From the NCBI GenBank assembly GCA_019722365.1, contig JADFUC010001355.1, positions 1-64,000 on the forward strand: a DNA stretch of 64,000 bases, in the 5' to 3' direction. This document shows, piece by piece, positions 49,436 through 61,161 of the stretch (its first letter is position 1; every line of letters starts with the position of its first letter). The notes under the pieces were generated by a model. The model did no database searches, was not told the DNA's origin, and saw nothing but the letters and a program-made list of their open reading frames with translations. A program made the position numbers and the translations under genes. The DNA is from Lithospermum erythrorhizon. Lineage: Eukaryota > Streptophyta > Magnoliopsida > Boraginales > Boraginaceae.

Positions 49436-49475
49436 AGTGTTGGATTTAGGGGTAAAATGATTATTTTTTCCCGTG
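49436..49475. repeat. Partial copy of the AGTGTTT repeat
   Basis: AGTGTTGGATTTAGGGGTAAA followed by ATGATTATTTTTT resembles the left half of the 57-58-bp units at 36,362 and 40,741 (AGTGTTTGAGG...TTAGGAGTAAAATAGT). It lies between the possible TATA box and the coding start of the ascorbate peroxidase gene, so it may be part of the leader. Confidence 0.35.
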
Positions 49476-49550
49476 TAGTAGTTGAGCAAAAGAAAAAAGT
49501 GGATTGAATAAGTGAGAGAGAGAGAGAGAGAGTGTGTGGTAATTAAGATT

Positions 49551-52500
49551 ATGATATCATTATTGAGCATGTCGACAAGCGCAGCTTCCGGCTGCCTCAT
49601 ACCATCCGGCGCCACAGTTCGGAGTGCATTGAGGTGCAATGCCACGTCATCGTCATCCTATGTCGAGCAGTTGAAAAGTGCTCGGGAAGACATCAAAGTC
49701 CTGCTCGGCACCAAGTTCTGCCATCCTATTTTGGTACGCCTGGGGTGGCATGATGCTGGAACATACGACAAGGATATACAGGAGTGGCCGCAGAGAGGCG
49801 GGGCTAATGGAAGTTTGAGATTCGAAGCCGAGCTTAAGCACGCTGCCAATGCTGGGCTTATTAATGCCCTTAAACTTGTCCAACCCATCAAAGACGACTA
49901 TCCCGATGTTACTTATGCTGACTTATTCCAATTGGCCAGTGCTACATCAATCGAGGAGGCTGGGGGCACCAAAATCCCTATGAAATACGGAAGACTCGAT
50001 GTTTCCACACCCACTCAATGTCCAGAGGAAGGGAGACTCCCAGATGCTGGCCCCCCTTCTCCAGCAGATCATCTTCGAAGCGTCTTCTATAGGATGGGTT
50101 TGGATGACAAGGTTATTTCCTCTCCTACCTTAATCATACTTCTCCTTTTAGATTACATTATAACCTTTGTTTCCCTTCCAGGAAATAGTTGCTCTTTCTG
50201 GTGCTCATACTTTGGGGAGGTCCCGACCTGAGCGTAGCGGTTGGGGAAAGCCACATACAAAGTACACGGTAACTACTTATTATTCAAACTCTCTATACTC
50301 TAACTAACCAAATGCTTCCAATGGAGAATAAAATAATTGATAAGGGTGCTTTGAGATCTCGTATGAGCTTCTGCATTCGTTCCTCTCCTCCTTTTGATGG
50401 AGGGGATGAAGGCGGGTTCAATGCTCCACTTCTCTAGAACAAGGGTAATTGAATATGTGGAGTTATGGATGGCCAAATTGGTTCTCAAATAGTTGATGGA
50501 GGCTCGACTTCTCTACCAAATTATAATGATTATTATTAGTGCTTCTTTCATCAAAATAAGGGGATGTGTAGTAAATGGTTCAGTTTTCTCTCATCATGGA
50601 TATGGTATGTCCAGAATGCAAGGGCGGACCTAGGACATTTGTAATAGCTGTTTGGATTATCCTTTGTAATATTTAAAATTTTTGGACAACCATAAAATAC
50701 ACTTAAAAGTAACACAAAAATCATAATTAGTACTCCGTATTATTTTTAATGAAAAAATATAACTAATATATAATGACGATATCATTTTTTATTCATGAAA
50801 TTTCTTTGGTGTTCGACTAAACAACTGTGAACAACGAACATCCGCTATTGCCTGCAACAACCATTTGCACTCAATTTTGAAACTGATGTGAAACTTGTCC
50901 TCTTCCGAGTCATACAGCAGAACCTGCATTTCCATTCTGCACCCGAGGAAGAAGCTGTCAACTTGTTCTCTTTAGCAGACTTGAGGGCAATTCTGATATG
51001 ATAAAGTGAATAGAGAACTTTCAGTCTATGCATGGAATATTCATGTTTCTTTTTAATTTGTATATAGCAAATATTTAGTTTAGCTACTTGATTGGTCTCA
51101 TTACCTCCTTTTTCTGCTGCCCTATATATATCATCCTATACTTGATAGCTTTCACATGTGAAATGCAATGGACTTTATTGTTTTATATGATTCAGCAATA
51201 TGGTCCAATCACTCCAATGTGATATTTATGTCTTGCATTAGTTGCATATATATGTTATTGGAGTTTAGATTGTTTTCTGCTGCATGACAGAAAGATGGTC
51301 CTGGAGCTCCAGGAGGGCAATCATGGACAGTGCAATGGCTGAAGTTTGATAACTCATACTTCAAGGTTTTTGCTAGTTACCTTTTATAAGGGAACCCACC
51401 ATAATGTGTACTTGTCTTTCATTTTTACAGTTTTACTCTCTATCTCAAGAAACAAAGTTGTACTACAGGATATTAAGGAACAGAGAGATGAAGATCTGCT
51501 AGTTTTGCCAACAGATGCTATTCTTTTTGATGACCCTACTTTTAAGGTAAAACCTCAAACATTTTATAGAGCAATTTGCAATAAACCTTTTTCTCTGTTT
51601 TTTGGGCATGTATGGTGCTTTTGTTATTTACATGTAACTCTTATGCCTGAAGCAATATGCCGAGAAGTATGCCGAGGATCAAGATGTATTCTTCAATGAT
51701 TATGCTGAAGCTCATGCTAAGCTTAGCAACCTTGGAGCCAAATTTGATCCTCCGGAGGTAAACTTGTCTGCTCTGTCTTCATGCTACTTTGAACGTTACT
51801 CATGAGAAATATGTACAATCACATTTTTTCATTATAGTTCATCACACTGTATATTATGTTGTCAAGTGATAGTTATGGAATGTAACGACATATGGATCCA
51901 TATGTAAACATAGTATCTATTTGGATATTAAATACGCTCCTTATGACCCCTTCTCATAATGAGAATGTATATAACCCTATTCCTGTTTGGTCGAACATGG
52001 AATCAACTAGAGCATCAAATTATAAGTTCGTTACCTTAGACCACTCCCATTTTGGGCGGAAATGGACTACTTTTCCATTCATTCCAGTTAGTTAAGAGTG
52101 TCTTAATCACTTTTAAACATTGCAATATGGTTATGGTGATTGAACTGGCCAAGACTTTCCCATTTAGTTTTCCAAATTCTACTCCTATCTATCTATCTAT
52201 CTATCTTTTCTGTTCATTTAAGTTGTATGGCTTTAAGAATCCATTGACTTACACTTTTTCAAATATCACATTAATAATCATTTGCACTATTGGATTGTTT
52301 TCCTCTCAAGGTTATTTTCCAACATCTGTTGGTTCTTGCATCTCTAGTTTGATTTATGTAGATGTTCAACCAATCTCTTGTATCAGGGATTCTCACTTGA
52401 TGACACTCCTGCTAAGGGTCTGCCAGAGAAGTTCGTGGCTGCCAAATATTCATCAGGAAAGGTTGTAACAGTGATTTGCTTGTTACTTTTTTTACTGTTA

Positions 52501-52879
52501 CCTATAAAATTTATTTCATCTAAGCATGAAAATTATACAAGATTAAGTCTTCACTGTTTAATGTTTCTGCAGGACTAAAATACAAGTATCTACTTTGCTT
52601 CGGCGTTTCTTAATAATAAAACAAGATGATGTTATCACCACATCCTGTCTACCCAATCTAAAAACTTGGAAGGTTTAAATGAAGAATGAGAAAAATTTCA
52701 ATTTATGTTACCTATTTGTGTTGCAGAGAGAACTTTCAGATTCTATGAAGCAAAAGATAAGGGCAGAGTACGAAGCAGTTGGAGGCAGCCCAGATAAGCC
52801 TCTTCCAACAAACTATTTTCTAAATATAAGTATTGTGATTGGTGTTTTGGCAATTTTGACATATCTTCTTGGGAACTGA
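49551..52879 (+). CDS. Chloroplast L-ascorbate peroxidase, thylakoid-bound form
   Basis: Exons are 49551-50111, 50182-50268, 51291-51365, 51469-51546, 51653-51757, 52387-52461 and 52727-52879, all with GT/AG borders and phase 0 joins, giving 377 residues. The enzyme reduces H2O2 with ascorbate in the water-water cycle. Residues 1 to about 35 are Ser/Ala-rich and look like a short transit peptide. The distal haem site is RLGWHDAG (Arg63, Trp66, His67), the proximal His is in [10 protein letters not shown] (His196), its Asp partner is in LKFDNSYF (Asp236), and Trp208 lies in SGWGKP. The insert around [17 protein letters not shown] marks the chloroplast type. The last exon ends in a hydrophobic segment (about 358-375), [18 protein letters not shown], the stroma-facing thylakoid anchor. 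ATG 49,551 was chosen over the in-frame ATG at 49,569; a (GA)n tract precedes it. Exon 1 is unusually long for the family. All key residues are present, so the gene looks functional. Confidence 0.93.
52573..52578 (+). CDS. Alternative terminal mini-exon giving stromal ascorbate peroxidase
   Basis: After exon 6 (ends 52,461) a second acceptor, TTTCTGCAG at 52,564-52,572, opens GACTAA: one Asp codon and a stop. Splicing 52,461 to 52,573 gives a 328-residue protein without the membrane anchor, the stromal form. This is the arrangement known for spinach, tobacco, pumpkin and ice plant, where one chloroplast APX gene makes both isoforms. The intron is short (111 nt) and T-rich before the acceptor, the region where a splicing regulatory element was described in spinach. 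A poly(A) signal follows at 52,615. Skipping this exon and joining 52,461 to 52,727 gives the thylakoid form. Confidence 0.8.
   Translation, partial: D
52615..52620 (+). terminator. Poly(A) signal for the stromal APX transcript
   Basis: AATAAA lies 37 nt after the TAA of the alternative mini-exon and well before the last exon, so cleavage just downstream would end the stromal transcript and remove the thylakoid exon. Confidence 0.6.
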
Positions 52880-52991
52880 TATATTTATCTATTTTTCGTC
52901 GTGTTTTGCTTGCTTTAGATGAGCTTATACTCTACAGATATGTTTCTTATGTAAGTTCTTTTTAATTTTAACAGAAACCTTTCAAATGTTC

Positions 52992-52997
52992 AATAAA
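52992..52997 (+). terminator. Poly(A) signal for the thylakoid APX transcript
   Basis: AATAAA lies 113 nt after the TGA of the last exon, at a distance usual for a plant near-upstream element. Other AT-rich words nearby could also serve. Confidence 0.45.
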
Positions 52998-54547
52998 AAA
53001 ATTAGCATATGTTTATATTGTAATAGTGCAATAGCTAAGCTGAATCGTTGCTATAATTGAGATACATCTCTTTTTAAGGGATCGGATTGCAACATCAAGA
53101 GTTGTTAAATCCATTTATGAACACAATTGGTGACCTGGTGGTGTACATGCTTTGTTGGATCTATTTCTACGTTGGACACATGTAATAGATCCAACTATTT
53201 GTGACCATAATTTCTCAAAATATATTTACTCCCCCATCAAGAGTTAATTGTTGATATTGTAAGTGACATTTTAGCACATTTGATCCTTGAAAGTGTAGTG
53301 TACATATGAGTGCACTTTGATATGCTTAAATGAAATTAAGAGGCAGATTGCTTAAAGAATGTGAAAAAAAATGTTATTCTTCCATGCTATGTTATTTGTC
53401 TCACTCAAATTCATGTATAAATTCTTAAAAACACTTGAGGTACTCATATTCGAGTCCTGATACTAGTTATTTGGGAACTAATCTGTCAAGTTGAGGAATA
53501 GAAAAATGTAGTTGCATTCCTGGCTTGTCCTGATAACTATGGAGGGAACAGAATCCAATGTCATCCAAAGAAGAAGCGTAAATTGAGTTGGAAAAGACCA
53601 ACACCTTTTCAGACAGTCCTTGCGTCGGCCTAACAAATTATTGCTGATATCCGATGGCTAAACGATAAATAAAAAAAATGGAAGGAGTACGATCCTGTGG
53701 AGCAAGTTAAGTGGGTGTAAAATTTTGCGCTATGGTATGTACAATGTAGTCATAATTATGACAATGTCCGTTTGACATGCCGGCTACCACGAGCTTCCCT
53801 GCTAATTTCTCACACTATTTTTCCATATTTTATATACCACTCCCTCTATTTTGCCAATAATAATTCAACTAAACTTGGAACCAATCAATTATTCATATAA
53901 ACTTTGAGTTTTTATATACAAGAGTCGTACCATCATAGAATACACATTAAACACTTATATGTTAATAATTTTATTATAACTAATAATTAATATTGAAATT
54001 TTTAATTGGTTGAATCACCTTTACTAGTTAGATAACGAAAGAGGACTAGGTTGTAGATCATCTCGTAGTCATTACCGGTCAATAGTACTTAATCAATGCT
54101 TCTAATCTTAATCGTTAAATTTAATGAGAAAAAATATTCCGTAAAAAATAGTTGTTGATATGATCTGAAGGATATTCAACATTAAATAACAACTTTCATC
54201 ATATAATTAAAATAACTAGAATAAAATATTATTTCTTCAGAATATTATCAGCTTAATATTTCTATTTTAATAATATATTATTCGACACAAACAACCTTTA
54301 TATATAAACGAACGCATGTCATGGTTCATTTTACTATACAATACTAAATAACTTTCAAGCGATTTAAATGTAATTATTTCAATTATTTTTAAAGCGATAA
54401 TATATTAACTAAAATATCAAATATGTATCAATATTTTCAAATAATTTTAACTAAAATATAATATATTATTAATCTTAACTACCACCAAAGACTCCGTATA
54501 GAAAGTGCATATGAACTTCCCCTGTAGTTAAGGGGGGTGTAATAAGA
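52998..54547. other. Intergenic between APX and the DUF630/DUF632 gene
   Basis: AT-rich. A Stowaway-like phrase, CCACTCCCTCTATTTTGCCA, lies at 53,837-53,856, and GGAAGGAGTACG at 53,681-53,692, but they do not form a convincing pair of inverted ends. ACTCCGTAT appears at 54,491. No coding frame. The downstream gene's promoter must lie here, but no TATA box stands out. Confidence 0.4.
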
Positions 54548-57500
54548 ATGGGATGCAATGTGTCTCGGTCGGAAGAAACAGAAGTGGTGGTTAGGTGCAG
54601 AGAAAGGAAGGAGCTGATAAGAGCAGCAGCAAACCACAGGTACCACCTGGCCGCAGCTCACGTCTCTTATTTCCGTTCTTTAAAACACGTCGGAGACTCC
54701 CTCCGTGACTTTGTCGATCAAGATATCGCTTCTTCTTCTTCAACTACTACTTCCTTGCATTCTTTAGATCATGCCGGAGGAGGAAGAGGACTCAAGCACC
54801 ATGATCATCACTCGGAGGAGGACGATGATGATGCACACCTCCACTTGGATTTGTCTTCGGATGAAGATGAAGATCATAATGTCATGCGTGGACCTGGTCA
54901 GGCCTTTCCCCCCAGGGATTATTACGGAGGACCCTTTTCGGCCCCTTCTCCTTATGCTCAACAAGGATACTGGGGCGGACGGGATTCTTATCCACAATGG
55001 GGTATGCCACCTCCCAACATTAATGCTTATTATATGAAGAAATCTTCTTCTCAAATCAGAACAGTGCTTCAACAACCGAACCCTACAGCTAATGGCTATA
55101 CCACTTCTTATTTTAATTATCCGGATCAGAACGGGGGTGTTTGGGGGGCACCAGAGGCTAAAAAGCCCCAGCTGCCACCACCACCTCCTTCTCCTAAGTC
55201 CTCTGTTTGGGATTTCTTTAATCCGTTTGATGCTGTTGAGAGTGGGTTTTATCCTCAGAGTGGATATGGATACGGCTCCATTGTCAGTAGTCCAGATTCA
55301 GACGAGGTGAGGGAAAGGGAAGGGATTCCTAAGTTGGAGGAAGAAACAGAGTCCGAGTATCAGAAATCGACCAAAGGGAGTGAAAGAATCAAGACAAGTT
55401 CAAGGGAAGTGAGTGGTCCCAGTTCTAGATCAGTACCTATTCAGAAGAGTGATGCAAGTTCCAGGGAGTTGCCTCCTCAGTGGGATAGTGAGGGTCATAT
55501 CAGATCATCCAGATCAAATTCCTCCCATAAGCTTGATGGTAGTTCGATGGGATTTCCATCACATATGAGTAGCGAAGGGAGCATAAAAGACGTATATATG
55601 CGCAATACTAGTGAGGGAAGTTCAAAACAAGTTCCTTTGCTCAAGACTAGTGAAGATGAGAGTTCTAAAGAAATGCCATCACACGGTGGCCAGGGTAGTG
55701 CAATACCAGTATCATCACATTATCATGATGATAGTTCCATCACATTATCATCCGAAGAAGCTGATGAAATCACTGAATCGATACATCACCCGACAGAGGA
55801 AAATAACATCTCGAACCCCACCATTGTAAAGAGCATGGACGGCCAGAATGTGAATACAAAAGGGGTGACCTTTGACCTGGATGATTCATCAAGACCTGAT
55901 TTTGACTCGTCAAAGTTGAGCAGCTTGACTGCAATATCAGTTCATGGTACTCGGGATCTTAGGGAAGTTGTAGCTGAAATTAGGGATGATTTTGAGGTAG
56001 CTTCTAGTTACGGAAAGGAAGTTGCTTTAATGCTAGAGGTCGGCAAAATACCTTATCGGCCCAGCTTTATCAAAGGTACTATTTTTGCTACTTTCTTTGT
56101 TATAATTGCTCCACGATCTCTTAACTGTTCATTATGCTTTCCTTCATAGTAGTTTTATGTTTTGTTTAAATATAACGTTTTTCTATTCTTCTGTTTTTCG
56201 AATTTAAAGACAAGATGTACTTGATGCGCGCTATATGTGACTTGCTTCTAGCAACTTGCACTATTAGTTTTTGATTTCTGCTGGAAAATTTATATTAATA
56301 TGGTTCTTTCGCTGGACCTGTTATTTATAGGAATGATAACCCATATTTAATTACAAAGTTCAACCATCAAATTATAATCGTGTAAAATAGTTTATATTGC
56401 TTCAGTCATACTGCTATCACTGCACACACAGTTCCGGATGGTTGTGTAATAAAGTTGAATCTTTTCCATGGATCTTATTTTATGAGTTTGAGTGAATGAC
56501 AGGTGACTGTATTATGAAAATAGAATAACATATCATGTGCTTGTATGCAGTAATTTTGTCAAGAATTATGTTTTTGGTAGCACCTTCAGCATCGGATTTG
56601 CATGTTCAGTCTCTGCAATCTGTAAAATTAGCATCTAAAACTGTGAAACTAGCAGAATCGTTTTTTGCTGATTTTGGTGAAGACATCAGTATGAAGCATT
56701 ATAACCTTTCATCTACATTGGCTGAGCTGTATGCATGGGAGAAGAAACTATATAAGGAAGTTAAGGTAAACTTCCCAGAGCTGATTTTGTTAATTGATTT
56801 GATATTACAATCTTCTGTTTTTCCATCCTGGAACCATGCTTATGCTCCACTCGTTTCTCTCAGAGAACCTAATGTTATTTTATTTTCTTAAATTTATTAA
56901 CTCATGTAACCTCAGACAAATATGCCAAGCATTGGATGAAGACATAAAATTGTGGAGTTTTATCAAACCAACTTATTTCTAGTGCGTACTCTTCAATCTA
57001 ATTGCTAGAGGCCTGATGCATAGAAGAGTTATTTTTCATTCCAAAGAGTTACTATAAATTACCCCCCGATAGTGACTGATTTAATACCTATATTGTGTGC
57101 ATTCAATTTGTCAGGCATTCTTTAACTGTAGAAATATTAGTAATTTTGTGTCCTTGCTACTTCTTGGAGAGAGTTCGTGACTTTTCAAAAGCAGAAACCA
57201 CACTCCTTTTAATTATAAATTTCCTCTATTTTTTAGAGAATAGCTACCAGGGTATCAGCTATATCACCGAACTTCGCAAGCCCTGACCAATGCCTGTTAC
57301 AGTTATACACTGAAGATATACCAATACCTCTGTAAAAGCATAGACATTTTTTTGTGTCGGTCACTGCATGGACTTCAGAGTTTATTTGAAGAGAGATTGT
57401 AATTACAAATTATATTCATCAAGATGTGTTGTCAATAATAAAAAGATCGTGGTTGAAACCAAATTTCCCTGTATAATGGTGGACTATTCATGCAGCCAAG

Positions 57501-60262
57501 GAAACAATCATAATCATATCAGTTTATTTATTCAGAACCCTTTGATTTTAAAAAATATTTTATTTTTTTGGGGTTTTCTCACCCTTATCATGGATTCGTT
57601 TATTTCAGGAGGAGGAAAGATTACGGATCATATATGAGAAGCAGTTCAAGGGACTGAAACTATTAGATCAGCAAGGAGCCGAGACTGGAAAGATCGATGC
57701 TGCTCAGGCTTCAGTAAGAAAATTGCAGACTAAGCTCAGTATTTCCATTAAAGCAATTAATGCGATCTCAAGCAAGATACACAAGTTGAGGGATAATAAA
57801 TTAGAACCTCAAGTTTCCGAACTAATTCATGGGTGAGAGTACATCTTTAATATCCTTCTTATGCATCCTTCCTATAATTTACCTTGCTGGTTTGTGCTTG
57901 CCTTCACACAGCATTCTGAGGGTCCCTTCCTCTTCCACTCATTTTCATACTATTTTTTATGATAACAAAACTTAAGATAATACGGGATATTAAAGAGGGT
58001 TGATCCTTCTCTGACCATATTCCTTCGATAGAGCCTTTATTTTAATCTGTAAACCTAGTTTAAGATATTCAATGTATGAAGTCCCAGAATTGTTGAAAGA
58101 TAGTTGCAAGACTAAAAGTTGTTTCCAAGCAATACTGGGGCTTTCATTTGATTTTGATGCATGAATTATGCTACTAAGTTAAATCTGGTTCTTAAATTAG
58201 GTGGATACAGAGTCAGCTGCATCTGTTATTAATTATCACAGGGCTGTGAACAAGCATGGATGCTAGATTCATTGGTTTAAATGAATGACATTTTATTGCC
58301 TGTTTGATGTATAATTTTGGAAAGGGATGCCTTACAGAATATGACCTTTTACATTGTACAATGCTTTCCAAATCCACCAAAAAGGTTGATAGTGAGTTTT
58401 AAAAAAGACTGTAGGAAAATTTACTTATTATCCTGCTGCAGCTGGAAATATATTACTTGTTGTGTGAGTTTATGCCTGTCTATTTAAGGTGTCTAAGGCC
58501 TAAGCTCATTGGGGACTGCCTGTGTACTCTATTACATATCATGATGTTATCAGGTGGAAAGAGAAAAATGATAAGCATTGCTCATATAGGCCACCTTAAA
58601 TAATTTAATAAATAAGTGGCCAACTTATACATAATATAATGTTATGTTCTATGAGAAATAACTTGAATATAATGGAATGAAATCAAAATGACTCATTACA
58701 CTATCTCGCTATATCTGTGTGAGTAGTGATAGCGTTGTACTCCATTATTGGGTCAACTCGGAAATAGCCTCTCTGTTATCACGGGGTAAGGCTAGCATCT
58801 TATCAGGCTCCGCTGCCTTAGGCCTGACCTCTCGAAAGACATTGGGGCATGTTGATATATACAGAATTTAATGCAGAAATGAGAATATCAACACAAATAT
58901 GTCTTCAGAAAGGTCCGAATGTATTTTCTTGAACCTACAAAATTTGTTTTAATTGTTGAGCCATATTATGTTGTAATGGGCATAAGTTAGTGTACCTTTG
59001 AGTGCTAGACAGTGCAGAGCTCTCAGAGCTGAATAAAATATCAGTTCTGTATGCACACCGCTTGACCTTTGTATAGACCTATGTGACATTCTGTTTAAAC
59101 CTCCATACTGCTACATATCATGTCAATTATGCAGTTTCTTTGTTATATCTTTATATTCCCTCGTTTTTCTCCCCTTTTTTCCATCTTATTCTTTTATTGA
59201 TTGTACCTGTTTTGATCCTTTCTTATAACTTAAGTTGCATTTGGTTAGTTTTAGCACATTTGTAAACTCCTTGATGTGCATGATTTAGATCTTTCAAGAA
59301 TTGCTTCATGGATATCACAGTTATTTTGTTCTTCTAGTTATCACTCTTTTATGTATCACAAATATTAGAGCTAGAGTTTCATACTGTATATGTTGTCGCT
59401 CTCAGTTCGTCAGTTGTTTTAGCTCCATACACAGTTCCTCTATTCCAATTCAAATGGATTGTTTTACAGAATGACAGATGTGAAATCCATGCTGAAATGT
59501 CATAGAGGCAGAGATTTCAAGCCATCATGGAGAGCAAAAGTTGGAACTCTCAGAGCAAATACTGCCTTACAAAAGAGAATCAAGTGTCCAGGGGCTACTG
59601 CTTGAACTCCAAAAGGGAGAAACTCACTTTCCCCTAGTGTAGCTATTTTGGTGATTGGATAAGCACTCAGAAATCTTATGTTGAATTAAAATTTGAATGG
59701 ATGGCTGTTGAGAGATAGCCAATGTGATTATGAGCATGAGGAGAGTGCAGATGGACCAGTTCCCTTCTCACCAGGCCGCCTTGGAGCTCCTCCTATGTTT
59801 GTTATTTGCCATGACTGGAATCAAGCACTGGAAGTCATATCCGAATCTCGGGTTGTAGACGCGATGCATGCCTTTGCTTCAACCTTGAGACAAATGTGGG
59901 AGAAACAAGATGAGGAGCATCGTCAGAGGATGAGAGCAGAAGAAACTTCGAAAGATTATAAGCAGTGGATCGAGTCACTTCAAACAGAGAAGGCAAAGGT
60001 GAAGGTCGGGTCAGACAAGAGTGGGGTGGCATCAGAAAGTGGCATCTCACAATTGGATGATCTGAAGGTGGATTTGGATACCTTAAGAAAGAGATTGGGT
60101 GAAGAGAGGGCAAAACACAAGGATGCTATTAGAATGGTACATGACGCAGCATCTACCAGCATACAAGGAGGTTTGGTTCCAATTTTTAAGGCCTTGGAGA
60201 ACTTCACTTGTGAAGCATTGAAATCACATGAACAAGTTAGACTAGAAATGACCAAGCAATAA
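54548..60262 (+). CDS. DUF630/DUF632 protein (NRG2/REL2/APSR1 family), last exon damaged
   Basis: Exons are 54548-56075, 56551-56765, 57609-57832 and 59470-60262, with GT/AG borders and consistent phases. The N-terminus MGCNVSRSEE fits myristoylation at Gly2 with a palmitoylatable Cys3, and residues 1-60 are the DUF630 domain (CRERKELIRAAANHRYHLAA). Then come an acidic/His stretch, a proline-rich segment (PPPPPSPKSSVWDFFNPF) and a long Ser-rich region. DUF632 spans exons 1-4: ILSRIMFLVAPS, LYAWEKKLYKEVK, IYEKQFKGLKLLDQQGAE, KSMLKCH and finally PFSPGRLGAPPMFVICHDWN. Family members act in nitrate signalling, leaf rolling and root growth, at the plasma membrane or in the nucleus. In 59,504-59,692 the expected RFQAIMESK, LRANTALQKR and CSYFGDWISTQKSYVE occur in three frames with stops (first at 59,603); from 59,693 the frame is clean to the stop. 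Translated as is, the protein ends after about 700 residues. Confidence 0.8.
58725..58860 (+). mobile_element. Au-like SINE in intron 3 of the DUF630/DUF632 gene
   Basis: TATTGGGTCAACTCGGAAAT, then AGCCTCTCTGTTATCACGGG and GTAAGGCT, followed by CTTAGGCCTGACC and ATTGGGGCATGTTG, follow the familiar body of the plant Au SINE (GGGTCA..CGGAAACAGCCTCTCTG...GGGGTAAGG...GGCATTGGGGTAATGTTG). The tRNA-derived head is not clear. Same sense strand as the host gene. Confidence 0.55.
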
Positions 60263-61161
60263 ACTGGTGTTTTGTTGGGTATCTTTGTAAAATTATTGTG
60301 AGGCCAAGTTGCCCGGAGGACCAGGGGTTCAATTTTTGCATTAATAGTGATGTAGTGCTATTGGGAAGATATGCAGCTCTAATGACATGAGTTTTGGGTA
60401 TATATACATATTTTTTATTTTTTGTTGAATTGGTATAATTCGTACACGGTTGAGCAGATTTTTGTCATTTGATTTTCTTCGACATGTTAACGTATTGTTT
60501 ACTATGCAAAGGATGACCTTTTGAGTCCATTGTTTGACATTTGATGTGTTTAACATGTTAAAGACTTAGTAGTTATTAAAATAGTCACCTCACCTTTGCA
60601 TAATTGCATCGTCAATTTTAGGCATTGGGTGCTGGAATAATATTGAAATATGTTTAAGGGGACTTTGAGGATTGATCAGGAGAAGATCGGCACAAACTAA
60701 GCTCGTCAGTCACAGCCGTGTTCAGGATATTAATTTGAGGCAGTTTTAGTAACTTGTTTGGCTTGTGATTTTTCTGATATCTTTTGGGTTTTAATTTATA
60801 CTGTGTGGTCCCATGTATATGAGTGTTAGATTCTCACATGAGTGTGTGGAAACACTTGTAAATCGATAATTGAAGTTTGGAAATAAGCCTTGTAAAACTT
60901 TAGAATATGAAGAGTTTATTATTCTTTAGAATTATGAGAGTTTATTATAATTCTTGGTGAAATTTGTGAAAGTCATGAGAGATTCGAAGCGTCAATGAGC
61001 ATGCGCGAGTTCGTGTGAAACATCTACTTGAAGGTTGTAGAATGATTTAACAGTCCTTGTGTGCTATGGATGCAGGTAGGGGGTGCGGATGTAAGCTTCG
61101 CGTTGAGGGCAAGGTAAAATTAATTATGAAATTGTCAATAATGGTGTAGGATTCCTATTAT
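60263..61161. other. 3' flank of the DUF630/DUF632 gene
   Basis: Non-coding. A partial unit of the repeat described at 61,162-61,420 is recognisable at about 60,433-60,530 (ATAATTCGTACACGG, TTTTTGTCATTTGATTTTC, GTTTACTATGCAAAGGATG). No clear poly(A) signal close to the stop was found. Confidence 0.4.

Noticed and set aside
54764..55310. Several 72-103-codon frames inside exon 1 of the DUF630/DUF632 gene
   Set aside because: They are shadows of the 509-codon exon in other frames.
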